Positions 20,510-28,423 of a DNA stretch of 64,000 nt are shown here, piece after piece. Each line of letters starts with the position of its first letter. The first letter of the stretch is position 1. Made by a program: the position numbers and the translations under genes. Source of the stretch: Candidatus Peregrinibacteria bacterium (lineage in GTDB: Bacteria > Patescibacteriota > Gracilibacteria > CAIRYL01 > GCA-016699755); contig CP065009.1 of NCBI GenBank assembly GCA_016699755.1, positions 1,116,001 through 1,180,000 on the forward strand, read 5' to 3'. Under the pieces are notes generated by a model. That model saw only the letters and a program-made list of their open reading frames with translations. It did no database searches and was not told the origin of the DNA.

Positions 20510-20842
20510 TCAGTAAAGTTTTACGCCAAGAGGAACTTCTTTTTGTGGCGACATCAAAATCACTTCTCCGTTTTTATCGGGAACACCGAGCGTAAGAACT
20601 TCCGAAAGAAATGATCCGATTTGTCGTGGTGGGAAATTTACTACTCCCAAAACGAGTACCTCAAGAAGGGCTTCCTTTTTGTAATTTTCGGTAATTTTTG
20701 CAGAACTTTTTTTCATCCCGATGTCTTCACCAAAATCGATTGTCAATTTATATGCTGGTTTTCTCGCTTCTGGAAAATCTTCTACATACACTATTTTCCC
20801 CACGCGAATATCGAGTTTCAAAAAATCGTCAATGGTCGCCAC
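20510..20842 (-). CDS. csaA: CsaA-like tRNA-binding protein
   Basis: A stand-alone EMAP/Trbp111-type OB fold that binds the elbow of tRNAs; in Bacillus CsaA has also been linked to export chaperoning. The 110-residue protein covers the domain end to end: LDIRVGKIVYVEDFPEARKP, then YKLTIDFGEDIG, the ITENY segment, and VVNFPPRQIGSFLSEVLTLG, which holds the conserved N-P-R-x-I pattern of the tRNA-binding surface, followed by the VPLGVKL end. It could equally be the detached C-terminal domain of a methionyl-tRNA synthetase, which has the same fold, but the length matches CsaA. Confidence 0.88.
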   Translation of the reverse strand: MATIDDFLKLDIRVGKIVYVEDFPEARKPAYKLTIDFGEDIGMKKSSAKITENYKKEALLEVLVLGVVNFPPRQIGSFLSEVLTLGVPDKNGEVILMSPQKEVPLGVKLY

Positions 20843-20883
20843 AAGATAGGTTTAGAAAGAAAAAGATTCGTTCAAAATTTTTT

Positions 20884-21186
20884 TTAGAAAGGTGAATTTT
20901 TAAAAATAAGAATCATCCTCCCATTTTTTGGGTTTATTTTTCCATGTTGAATCAGGTTTTCCTTTTCTTGTCGCGTCCAGCCCTTGATCTGACTTTCTCG
21001 TTTCATCGCCTCTGATCGATCTAAAAAACGTTCGCAGTATACTATTTTTACTGGTCTTCTTGATCTGGTGTATTTCGCTCCTTCTCCAGAATTGTGTTTC
21101 TGCTCTCGGGCGTGAACATCGCGACAATAACCAGCGTACAGAGAATTATCCGAACAGCGAGCCAAATAAGTAAAATATTCAGACAT
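20884..21186 (-). CDS. GIY-YIG domain protein (UPF0213 type)
   Basis: A 100-residue single-domain protein of the GIY-YIG nuclease superfamily, close to the YhbQ/UPF0213 group. YFTYLARCSDNSLYAGYCRD contains the two strands of the motif (here Y-T-Y and Y-A-G), the following Arg lies in HAREQKHN, and the catalytic Glu is in SEAMKRESQIKGW with the KGW signature of this group. The ATG at 21186 is preferred to an upstream TTG at 21195. Its cellular role is not established for the family; some members are linked to DNA repair or mobile elements, but nothing mobile is visible here. Confidence 0.88.
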   Translation of the reverse strand: MSEYFTYLARCSDNSLYAGYCRDVHAREQKHNSGEGAKYTRSRRPVKIVYCERFLDRSEAMKRESQIKGWTRQEKENLIQHGKINPKNGRMILIFKNSPF

Positions 21187-21284
21187 ACTGATCAAATGAC
21201 TGAAATGAATATTTGCGAACCTCGGGACCTTGATGGTGGAGTACTATGAGTAAGAGGTTCCGTTTTGTAAAATAATGAGTCGAA

Positions 21285-21370
21285 TGGTGGGCGGAGAGGG
21301 ATTCGAACCCCCGAACCCGTAAGGGAACAGATTTACAGTCTGTCGCCGTTGACCGCTTGGCTATCCGCCC
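21285..21370 (-). tRNA. tRNA-Tyr (anticodon GTA)
   Basis: Long variable-arm tRNA. The acceptor GGGCGGA pairs with its 3' partner, with discriminator A and an encoded CCA. The anticodon loop CTGTAAA gives GUA. It lies 20 bp downstream of tRNA-Thr on the same strand. Confidence 0.96.
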
Positions 21371-21390
21371 ATCCACACTCCGTTTTGGAA

Positions 21391-21466
21391 TGGAGCCACC
21401 TGTCGGATTTGAACCGACGACCCTTCGCTTACAAGGCGAGCGCTCTACCAGCTGAGCTAAGGTGGC
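21391..21466 (-). tRNA. tRNA-Thr (anticodon TGT)
   Basis: Standard 76-nt cloverleaf. The acceptor GCCACCT pairs with AGGTGGC, with discriminator T and an encoded CCA. The anticodon loop CTTGTAA gives UGU. It is probably co-transcribed with tRNA-Tyr. Confidence 0.96.
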
Positions 21467-21583
21467 AAAAATTCCATAACATTATTCATTATGCAGGAGA
21501 ACTCTGTCAATTTGCCAAGGTTGATTTTTTTTAAAAATCATCCTATTACATATTCTGCTCAAAAATTTCTTTCTCCAAAAACT

Positions 21584-22498
21584 ATGTCTATTTTCAAAAG
21601 AGTCTTCCTCTTTCTGGCGGCAAACATTGCGATTATCGCAGTGTTTTCGATTATTCTTTCTGTCTTGAACGTTCAACCATATCTCACACCATATGGACTC
21701 AACCTTGAAAGCCTCCTCATCTATTCTGCTATTATTGGATTTACCGGTTCGCTTGTTTCGCTTCTCATTTCAAAGTGGATGGCGAAAATGGCATTTTCCA
21801 TTCAAATTATTACTGACCCAAGAGGAGGAGCAGAAGCAAATCTTTTTTTGACCGTTAAACGGCTTGCTGAGAAGGCGGGAATTAGCATGCCAGAGGTTGG
21901 AATATACGTCTCTCCCGAGCCGAATGCTTTTGCCACCGGATACAGCAAAAACAACGCTTTGGTGGCGGTTTCTACCGGACTTCTTGAAAGCATGACTCAA
22001 GATGAACTCGAGGGAGTATTGGCACACGAAATTTCTCATGCGGCAAATGGGGACATGGTGACGATGGCACTTTTGCAAGGAGTGGTAAATACATTTGTCA
22101 TTTTCTTTGCGCGCATTGCCGCCTATGTAGTGCAAAGCTTTCTGAGTCGCGAACGAGATGATAACGGACATGTTGGCGGTTTGGCGTATTACCTCACCTC
22201 TATTGTTTTTGAAATTCTCTTCGGAATTCTTGCGAGTATTCTTGTAATGAGCTTTTCTCGTTGGCGTGAGTTTCGTGCAGATGCCGGAAGCGCTCAGCTT
22301 TCTGGAAGCGAAAAAATGATTGCTGCACTTCAAAAGTTGCAAGTGCTCACCGCAAAAGTTCCAGTGGACGATACGCGGGGAAAATCATTTCGCTCGATGC
22401 AAATTTCCGATCAACCAAATCGATTTTTTTCTCTCTTCTCCAGTCATCCACCACTTGAAGCACGTATTGCGGCACTGCAAAAAGGAGTCCGCCAATAG
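21584..22498 (+). CDS. htpX: Membrane zinc protease HtpX (M48)
   Basis: HtpX is a membrane metalloprotease for quality control of damaged membrane proteins. The ATG at 21584 gives MSIFKRVFLFLAANIAII, the usual start with the first transmembrane helix; a longer frame to 21491 only adds residues upstream of it. A second helix lies at about 37-60 and a hydrophobic pair follows the active site. The zinc motif is HEISH (in VLAHEISHAANGDM), and the downstream Glu ligand is in WREFRADAGSAQLSG. The ending (FFSLFSSHPPLEARIAALQ) is the family C terminus. The length of 304 aa is typical. Confidence 0.96.
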   Translation: MSIFKRVFLFLAANIAIIAVFSIILSVLNVQPYLTPYGLNLESLLIYSAIIGFTGSLVSLLISKWMAKMAFSIQIITDPRGGAEANLFLTVKRLAEKAGISMPEVGIYVSPEPNAFATGYSKNNALVAVSTGLLESMTQDELEGVLAHEISHAANGDMVTMALLQGVVNTFVIFFARIAAYVVQSFLSRERDDNGHVGGLAYYLTSIVFEILFGILASILVMSFSRWREFRADAGSAQLSGSEKMIAALQKLQVLTAKVPVDDTRGKSFRSMQISDQPNRFFSLFSSHPPLEARIAALQKGVRQ

Positions 22499-22516
22499 TT
22501 TCGATACATAGAAATG

Positions 22517-22540
22517 AGCAAGGGGTTAAAACCCCTTGCT
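22517..22540 (+). terminator. Hairpin after htpX
   Basis: AGCAAGGGG and CCCCTTGCT pair perfectly around TTAAAA, 18 bp past the htpX stop. No T-run follows on the plus strand, so it may be an imperfect terminator. Confidence 0.5.
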
Positions 22541-22607
22541 TGCAAAAATGAAAGAGATTCAAGAAATCCTAAAAAAAGAGTAGAATAACTCAAGATACCC
22601 TTCTTTT

Positions 22608-23012
22608 ATGTCTGGAGAACTTCTCTACGAATACGGCAAAAATCCGGTGAACTGGGGACGACTTGCGACACCAGATATTTCTCACACGGAAAAAAACATC
22701 TCCTGTGGAGAGGAGCTTTCTCTCGATTTGAAATTAGGAGAAAACAACACTGTTCAGGAAATTGGATTCGAGGGAGAAGGACGGCTTATTACCATTGCCG
22801 CTATGAGTCTCCTGTCGGAAGAAATGGAAGAAAATCCCCTTTCTCATATCGAAAAAATCGGAAAAAAAGACCTCCTCAACCTCCTAGAAGTTGATCAACT
22901 TTCGCCTCGACGACTAAAGTCTGCTCTTTTGAGCTTGCTCACATTTCGCAATATTTATCACAAAAGGATAGGAAAGAGAGTGCTCGATTTTGGTGATCTT
23001 ATGGAAGAATAA
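22608..23012 (+). CDS. IscU/NifU-like protein lacking two of three scaffold cysteines
   Basis: This 134-residue protein is homologous to the IscU/SufU Fe-S scaffold: it opens with LLYEYGKNPVNWGRL, matching the P-x-N-x-G pattern, then ISCGEELSLDL with the first conserved Cys (CGD has become CGE). The second cysteine site, normally GCAIS, reads GRLITIAAMS, and the third, normally RxxCA, reads RRLKSALL. One Cys therefore remains, so assembling a cluster in the normal way looks unlikely. The stop overlaps the mnmA start (TAATG), and this tight coupling suggests a role with MnmA, for example in sulfur relay. That role is inference. No IscS-type desulfurase is in the window. Confidence 0.8.
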   Translation: MSGELLYEYGKNPVNWGRLATPDISHTEKNISCGEELSLDLKLGENNTVQEIGFEGEGRLITIAAMSLLSEEMEENPLSHIEKIGKKDLLNLLEVDQLSPRRLKSALLSLLTFRNIYHKRIGKRVLDFGDLMEE

Positions 23013-24067
23013 TGAAAATCGCTTGTCTCGTTTCTGGTGGAGTCGATAGCTCGGTGGCACTTTCGCTTTTGCGAGACGCCGGACACGACGTGACAGCATT
23101 TTATTTAAAAATTTGGCTCGAAGACGAACTGAAGCATTTGGGAGATTGCGCATGGGAAGAAGACCTTTTATTTGTGGAAGAAACCTGCAAAAAACTCAAT
23201 GTTCCCCTCACCGTTTTTTCCCTTCAGCAGGAATATTGGCGGTCAGTGGTACAAGAAACCATTGCCGAAGTACGCGAAGGACGAACGCCAAATCCAGATA
23301 TTTGGTGTAACGAGCGGATTAAATTTGGTGCGTTTTACGAAAAGATTCCCGATGAATTTGAAAAAGTTGCGACCGGTCACTATGCGCAAGTTGAAGAAAA
23401 AAATGGACAATTTCTCCTCAAAACATCTGCCGATGCCAAAAAAGATCAGACCTATTTTTTGAGTCGCCTCAGTCAGCGCCAGCTTTCACGGGCATGGTTT
23501 CCTATTGGACACCTTCAAAAACAAGAAGTGCGACACATTGCGGAGAAAAAAAAACTTCCTTCTCAAAATCGTCCCGATAGCCAAGGCATTTGTTTTTTAG
23601 GGAAGTTCAAGTTTTCCGATTTCCTCAAAACGCATCTCGGAGAAGAAGAGGGAAATATTCTTGAACGAGAAACAGGAAATATCCTCGGAAAACACCAAGG
23701 ATTTTGGTTTTACACGCATGGACAACGCCAAGGAATTGGACTTTCGGGTGGACCGTGGTTTGTAGTAGAAAAACGCCCAAAGACAAATGAGATTCTTGTT
23801 TCCAAAAACGCAACGGAAAAATCGGGGAAAAATACGCTTTTTCTCACAAGTGAAAACTGGATTCCTGTTTGTCCAACAGCAAAAAATTATCGCGTCAAAA
23901 TTCGTCATTCCGAATCTTTTGAAGAAGGCGCACTTGCTTTTGGAAACAATGGAGGTGCTGTTGTTCACCTCAACAAGCCAGATCGCGGTCTCTCTCCTGG
24001 ACAAACAGCAGTACTATACGATAACGAATACTGCTTGGGTGGTGGAATTATTTCTGATTGTAAATAG
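23012..24067 (+). CDS. mnmA: tRNA 2-thiouridylase MnmA
   Basis: MnmA activates U34 of Lys, Glu and Gln tRNAs with ATP and inserts sulfur to form 2-thiouridine. The PP-loop SGGVDSSVAL opens the protein; the first catalytic Cys is in NPDIWCNERIKFG, the TGHYA and DQTYFL motifs follow, and the second Cys is in DSQGICFLG. The C-terminal domains end with GQTAVLYD and CLGGGII. The 351-residue length is normal. Its start shares one base with the stop of the IscU-like gene, so both are translated from one message. It converges with the acetyltransferase gene, 8 bp away. Confidence 0.97.
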   Translation: MKIACLVSGGVDSSVALSLLRDAGHDVTAFYLKIWLEDELKHLGDCAWEEDLLFVEETCKKLNVPLTVFSLQQEYWRSVVQETIAEVREGRTPNPDIWCNERIKFGAFYEKIPDEFEKVATGHYAQVEEKNGQFLLKTSADAKKDQTYFLSRLSQRQLSRAWFPIGHLQKQEVRHIAEKKKLPSQNRPDSQGICFLGKFKFSDFLKTHLGEEEGNILERETGNILGKHQGFWFYTHGQRQGIGLSGGPWFVVEKRPKTNEILVSKNATEKSGKNTLFLTSENWIPVCPTAKNYRVKIRHSESFEEGALAFGNNGGAVVHLNKPDRGLSPGQTAVLYDNEYCLGGGIISDCK

Positions 24068-24075
24068 TCAAAGGC

Positions 24076-24567
24076 TTACTGCTTCATGTGTCGAATCATG
24101 GTGACGAGATTAATTCCCCGAATAAATTCTTGATTTCCCGAAAGAGCAAACCCATGCCGTTCAAAAAACCGAATGGCAGGAATATTCTCTCGAAGAAGAT
24201 CTGAAAAAATTTCCTTGGTTTCTCGCAGGTGGAAAAAAATATATTTCATAAATTCACTCCCAATTCCTTGTCGTTGAAATTCTCGAAGAATATAAATTGC
24301 CTTCATTTCCCCAAGATCATCATTTTTCAGAGCATCACAAAATCCTACAATTCCTTTTTCATTTCGTGCAACAAGCAAAAGGTGTTCCGGCTTTTTCCCC
24401 ATAGAAACATCACGAAAGTGGGTTATTTGAGCTTTTTCGGAAGAATTCAGAAGTCCTTCAATACTTTCTGCTGGCAAAATGCCATCGTAGGTTTCGTGCC
24501 ACGAAACGCGATGTACTCGAGCGATTTCTTCGGCATCTCCCACGCTGGGTTTTTCCACAATAATCAT
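24076..24567 (-). CDS. GNAT-family N-acetyltransferase
   Basis: A 163-residue acetyl-CoA dependent acetyltransferase. The acetyl-CoA binding motif A lies around residue 95-110 as IYILREFQRQGIGSEFM (R/Q-x-x-G-x-G/A pattern), preceded by the strand KGIVGFCDALKNDDLGEMKA and followed by ENIPAIRFFERHGF, the usual C-terminal motif B. A substrate cannot be named from sequence; the N-terminal VHRVSWHETYDGILP segment resembles the RimI/aminoglycoside-like group found widely in Firmicutes. Its start overlaps the stop of the upstream membrane-protein gene (ATGA), so the two form an operon. Confidence 0.9.
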   Translation of the reverse strand: MIIVEKPSVGDAEEIARVHRVSWHETYDGILPAESIEGLLNSSEKAQITHFRDVSMGKKPEHLLLVARNEKGIVGFCDALKNDDLGEMKAIYILREFQRQGIGSEFMKYIFFHLRETKEIFSDLLRENIPAIRFFERHGFALSGNQEFIRGINLVTMIRHMKQ

Positions 24568-25184
24568 CGGGAAAAGGAAAGAAAAATGCGGTCAGTAGCA
24601 TGCGAAGAGAGTGGAACAGTCGCCCAAACAACAGGAAGAAAAAGGAATGGCATAATATCAAACGGAATAATGTGAGGAAAAATCACGAAAAAACATACTG
24701 AGGCAAGAAGTCCGCCGGCAATGACTTTGTACGCTCCTTTTTTCGATTGATTCGCGTAGGTTTCGTAGAGCAAGAGAGAAGAAAGTGCACTAAAGAGTAA
24801 GAGAAATCGAGAAACAGGAAGTCCGTTTTCGGTGGGAAGAAAAAGGAATAAGGGACTTCCGAGTGCCATTACTCCAATAATAACAAAGAAAATGGCAGAA
24901 AGAGCTTCTCGAAATTTTCCTTGAAATGATTCTTGTTGGGCAAGCGCCATGAGGAGAGTGGCAAAAATATTGGATGAAAGTGCCGAAACAAACGTCAACG
25001 AGAAGAGACTGAATCCAGAAAGAATATCCTTCTCATTTCCGGTGATCATGGGGATGCTTCGAATGAGAGAGAAAAAGAGAAGCGCCACAATACTCCCAAG
25101 GAGTGCACCCCCTATTGCCGCCAACTCTGAGAGCAAAAGCGTTTGAAGAGAGCCCCTTTCTTTTTCTGTGTTTTTTTTCATCAT
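24564..25184 (-). CDS. Hypothetical six-helix membrane protein
   Basis: I do not recognise the family. The 206-residue protein has about six predicted transmembrane helices: near 22-42, 58-82, 95-115, 124-142, 152-170 and 175-195. The short N terminus is charged (KKNTEKERGS), and there are no obvious catalytic or metal-binding residues. It is followed by the acetyltransferase gene with a 4-bp overlap, so the two may act on the same process. A strong promoter lies so close that the transcript would begin at or just before the first codons; a leaderless start at the second ATG (25181) is possible. Confidence 0.75.
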   Translation of the reverse strand: MMKKNTEKERGSLQTLLLSELAAIGGALLGSIVALLFFSLIRSIPMITGNEKDILSGFSLFSLTFVSALSSNIFATLLMALAQQESFQGKFREALSAIFFVIIGVMALGSPLFLFLPTENGLPVSRFLLLFSALSSLLLYETYANQSKKGAYKVIAGGLLASVCFFVIFPHIIPFDIMPFLFLPVVWATVPLSSHATDRIFLSFSR

Positions 25185-25187
25185 CGT

Positions 25188-25216
25188 ATATTACCAAAAA
25201 AAAAACTTTTCGGCAA
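25188..25216 (-). promoter_or_regulatory. Promoter giving a probably leaderless message
   Basis: TTGCCG (25211-25216) and TAATAT (25188-25193) are 17 bp apart on the minus strand. The -10 box ends 3 bp before one ATG and 6 bp before the next in-frame ATG. Confidence 0.5.
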
Positions 25217-25248
25217 TGTCAGCATACTTCCTCCTTCTGAAACCTTTC

Positions 25249-25277
25249 TTGCTCGTCTCCAAAAAACAAAGCATAGT
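25249..25277 (+). promoter_or_regulatory. Possible ruvA promoter
   Basis: TTGCTC and CATAGT with 17-bp spacing, 21 bp before the ruvA ATG. Both boxes are imperfect. Confidence 0.35.
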
Positions 25278-25298
25278 AATTTGGCAATTTCTTTATAA

Positions 25299-25868
25299 AT
25301 GATCGACGAAGTTCAAGGGGTTCCAACCTCTATTTCTGATCGGCATGTTAGTCTTTCTTTGGGAGCAATTTCTTTTCGTCTTTCGTGTGGTCTTCAGACA
25401 CTTTCTACCCTTTCCATTGGAAAAGAATGTGTCCTAAAAACCTATCTCCATGTACGAGAAGATGAGCTTTCTCTCTATGGATTTTTGGGGGAGTCTGAAC
25501 GAGAGCTTTTTTTGCAACTTTTGTCGGTTTCTGGAATCGGACCAAAGGCGGCACTTGAAATACTTTCTCTTGGAGAAGAATCCGTACGAAATGCCATTTG
25601 CTCAGAAGATGTGGCTCTTCTTACTTCTGTCCGTGGTATCGGAAAACGAACCGCAGAACGAGTGCTTGTAGAACTTCGAGAAAAAGTTACTGCACCACAA
25701 AAAATGAATACAGGAATCGCACGAAAAAGCGATGCCTTCTCAGAAGCGACTGATGCACTAGAAGGACTTGGATTTAAAAAAGCGGATATTCTTCGGGTCT
25801 TTTCAGATGCCCCAGATCGGCTTATGGACACAGAAACGCTCATTCGATGGTTTTTGACAAAAAAGTAG
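25299..25868 (+). CDS. ruvA: Holliday junction DNA helicase subunit RuvA
   Basis: RuvA tetramers bind four-way junctions and load the RuvB motor for branch migration. The 189-residue protein has an N-terminal OB fold ending LYGFLGESERELF, two helix-hairpin-helix motifs (SVSGIGPKAALEIL and SVRGIGKRTAERVL), and a C-terminal RuvB-binding helix bundle starting at SEATDALEGLGFKKADI. The RuvA C-terminal domain is complete, so RuvB interaction is likely. RuvB and RuvC are not adjacent. The prepilin operon begins 41 bp downstream on the same strand and could be read through from here. Confidence 0.95.
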   Translation: MIDEVQGVPTSISDRHVSLSLGAISFRLSCGLQTLSTLSIGKECVLKTYLHVREDELSLYGFLGESERELFLQLLSVSGIGPKAALEILSLGEESVRNAICSEDVALLTSVRGIGKRTAERVLVELREKVTAPQKMNTGIARKSDAFSEATDALEGLGFKKADILRVFSDAPDRLMDTETLIRWFLTKK

Positions 25869-25909
25869 AAAAATGCGAGAATAAAGAAGAATAAGAACAC
25901 AAACACCAC

Positions 25910-26560
25910 ATGTTATTTTCCTACAAAAGTACCAGCGGGTTTACCATGATTGAGCTTATTGTGAGCATCGCAATTGTGTCGCTCTTAACAACTGGCATGA
26001 TCGCCTTTTCGCAAACAATGGCAGAGCGCTCAAAACGAAGTCAATTTCAAACAGATGTGGAAGAGATTTTGACATTCTTTCGTCGTGCACGGTCGGACGC
26101 TATTGGAAACCGACTCGTCAACGGCGAGGTTCCCGAGGGTGGTTTTGGGGTGCAACTCCAAAAAGTAAGCTCTGATGGACACAATAAAATACGCATGACA
26201 TATTTTGTTGATGACTACGATAATGATATTGGTGGTGCTGGAAATGACGGGGTATACACAGAAGGACAAGACACACGATTAGAACAGCGAGAAATACAAA
26301 TGTTTTGGACATTTGTCCCTCGAAATCCTATTCCCGATCCCGATCATCCAGAATACCCTTCCGCCACGGTAGATGATGAAGGGGCAATAACCGTATTTTT
26401 CATTCCACCAAATGCCGAAAGCATCATCAATCATGGTGGCGATGATCAGAATGATCTGCGGAGCATTGACCTTCGCTTTCAGTATCGGGAAACAATAAAA
26501 AACATTTGCCTCAATCGTATTTCTCGTTTTTTAGAGATCGTTGGTGATCAAAGTTGCTAA
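25910..26560 (+). CDS. Type IV prepilin-like protein (GspH/FimT-like)
   Basis: Probable minor pilin of a type IV pilus or pseudopilus. The class III signal is clear: a short basic leader, then G-FTMIELIVSIAIVSLL, with Gly at -1, Phe at +1 and Glu at +5 for cleavage and methylation by PilD, and a hydrophobic N-terminal helix. The remainder (216 aa total) is a soluble head with an Asp/Asn/Gly-rich loop (DDYDNDIGGAGNDG), possibly calcium-binding. It is the first of four such genes in a tight operon. The single helix plus small head fits GspH/FimT, which initiates fibre assembly. The motor and platform genes (pilB, pilC, pilM-O) are not in this window. Confidence 0.85.
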   Translation: MLFSYKSTSGFTMIELIVSIAIVSLLTTGMIAFSQTMAERSKRSQFQTDVEEILTFFRRARSDAIGNRLVNGEVPEGGFGVQLQKVSSDGHNKIRMTYFVDDYDNDIGGAGNDGVYTEGQDTRLEQREIQMFWTFVPRNPIPDPDHPEYPSATVDDEGAITVFFIPPNAESIINHGGDDQNDLRSIDLRFQYRETIKNICLNRISRFLEIVGDQSC

Positions 26561-26561
26561 T

Positions 26562-27374
26562 ATGAAATATTCTTTTCGACATCAACGGGGATCCATTCTC
26601 ATTCAGGTTGTTTTTTCCATCCTTATTTTTTCTATGGGACTCACGGGATCAGCTGCACTTATTGTTGCCGCCATTGAGTCGAATACTATGAACGAGAATC
26701 GTTTTATGGCAACAAATTTAGCGCAAGAAGGCATTGAAGTGGTGCGAACACTTCGAGACACCAACTGGATGACGTATTCAACAAACTTGCGAGAGTGTTG
26801 GAATTTTTGGGATGATACAGATGAAAATGGAATTGCCGACGATTCGGATGCCGATTGCACTCCGAATGCAGATGGACAAAATGATCATCCGTGGGGAAGA
26901 AGCGACAAAAGTGGAGGAATTGATCAAAACGCGTTCTTGGTCGATTTAAATACGAACAATTTTCGCTGGAATATTATTCCCGAGGAGAAATTTGATGATA
27001 TTGATGGAACCGGCGGTTTCCCCGATTACACTGACGGATTTCGTCTCTACGAAAAAACAACGAGTGGTGGAACATTTTACACACACGATAAATCGGGAGA
27101 TGTCACTCGCACAAAATTTTCTCGAAAAATATATCTCTACTATATCGATAATAATTTTGATGATACTGGTTCATCATGTGGTGCAGGAGGATGGCCAAGT
27201 GATTGTGACGAAAATGAGATTATTGGGGGAGAATTCCCAGCAGGACAAAAAGCAAATGACAACCGCATTCTTGTCATTTCAAAAGTAACATGGCTTCATC
27301 GAGGAGTAGAAAAAAATGTGACCATTAGCACGATCATGACTGATTTCTATGACCGGAGCGAATGGACATCATGA
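26562..27374 (+). CDS. PilV/GspI-like minor pilin
   Basis: The second operon member, starting at the ATG one base after the upstream stop (an alternative upstream in-frame start at 26541 is less likely). The basic leader is followed by RG-SILIQVVFSILIFSMGL, a class III signal in which position +5 is Gln rather than Glu. Like other minor pilins without Glu5, it may be incorporated differently from major subunits. The segment NLAQEGIEVVRTLRD after the hydrophobic helix is the typical PilV-family signature. The head contains several Asp-rich loops (DDTDENGIADDSDADC) resembling calcium-binding repeats. The stop overlaps the next gene (ATGATG). Confidence 0.85.
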   Translation: MKYSFRHQRGSILIQVVFSILIFSMGLTGSAALIVAAIESNTMNENRFMATNLAQEGIEVVRTLRDTNWMTYSTNLRECWNFWDDTDENGIADDSDADCTPNADGQNDHPWGRSDKSGGIDQNAFLVDLNTNNFRWNIIPEEKFDDIDGTGGFPDYTDGFRLYEKTTSGGTFYTHDKSGDVTRTKFSRKIYLYYIDNNFDDTGSSCGAGGWPSDCDENEIIGGEFPAGQKANDNRILVISKVTWLHRGVEKNVTISTIMTDFYDRSEWTS

Positions 27375-28423
27375 TGCAAAAAAAAACTGCTGGCTACACC
27401 TTTATAGAAATTCTCGTGGCGATTGGCATTTTTTCCATGCTCCTCACCATGACAACGGTAATTACAGTCAATTTTTACAATGCCCAAAAACGAGAACGTA
27501 TTCGCAATGCCACTATTGAGGAGACACAGTTTCTTCTCAATCGTATTGCCAATCTCATTCGAGATAATGCTATCGACTACTCAGAATACTACTCAAATAA
27601 TTTAGAAGAGACCGGAGGAGGAACAGCATACGCTCAAGACGCCGTCCCTGAAAATGATGATCGTGAAGATATTGTCTACGGCAATGAGCCAAAAGAGTAT
27701 GAACATCAGTTTTTCTTCTATCCTACCTGCGACCCAGGGGAAAAACACGGAGACGGCAACTGTGACCGTGATGATCCAAATGCATTTAACGAAGGAACGT
27801 TTTCTACCGAAGCTGATAACGATATTGGAAACGATGCGCCAGATGCTTCTGCACTCTATGGACTTCAAGATTCTTCTGGAACAGCTCAAGAAGTATCATA
27901 TCTCCAACGAGAGCTCTACCTTATTTCTCCTTCTGGAACGACAAAAACTGTTTTGCGCCGCATCGGAAATGGAATCGATGATGATGTCGATGGAGATACC
28001 GATGAAGATGACAACTCCTTCTGGCAGACCACAGCAGAAGATGGAGGAGAACAACTCGGCATTCTTCAACTCGATGCTAATTCTGATGTCGATAGCGATG
28101 GAGAACTCGATTTTCTTTCGAACGCTGATGATTTTCAAGCAGATGGAGACACAAGTCCCGAAGTTGAAGATTTTATTGCCATAAGCCCTCGGAATATCGA
28201 TATTGTTGATCTCAAATTTTATATTTCTCCGCTCGATGACCCAAGAAAGGCATTTAGCGAAACCGGAAAAGACAACCAAATTCAACCGCATGTTACTATC
28301 CTTCTCACTACTCGTCCTGGTGTGCTATTGCGGCGACAAATGGTAGGAACTCCATTCACTCTCTCTGTTCAGACCACCATCTCTCAACGTCATCTTCAAA
28401 ATGTTCTTTTACCCGCCCCTTAA
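27371..28423 (+). CDS. PilW/GspJ-like minor pilin with Asp-rich repeats
   Basis: Third operon member, 350 residues. G-YTFIEILVAIGIFSMLL gives the class III cleavage site with Glu at +5. The helix continues into RERIRNATIEETQFLLNRIANLIRD, as in GspJ/PilW proteins. The head carries unusual acidic stretches: NGIDDDVDGDTDEDDN and DANSDVDSDGELDF followed by DDFQADGD. These have the D-x-D-x-D-G spacing of calcium-binding thrombospondin-3/EF-hand-like loops. Start at 27371 (ATGA overlap) or 27374 (TGATG overlap); both couple translation with the preceding gene. Confidence 0.85.
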   Translation: MMQKKTAGYTFIEILVAIGIFSMLLTMTTVITVNFYNAQKRERIRNATIEETQFLLNRIANLIRDNAIDYSEYYSNNLEETGGGTAYAQDAVPENDDREDIVYGNEPKEYEHQFFFYPTCDPGEKHGDGNCDRDDPNAFNEGTFSTEADNDIGNDAPDASALYGLQDSSGTAQEVSYLQRELYLISPSGTTKTVLRRIGNGIDDDVDGDTDEDDNSFWQTTAEDGGEQLGILQLDANSDVDSDGELDFLSNADDFQADGDTSPEVEDFIAISPRNIDIVDLKFYISPLDDPRKAFSETGKDNQIQPHVTILLTTRPGVLLRRQMVGTPFTLSVQTTISQRHLQNVLLPAP

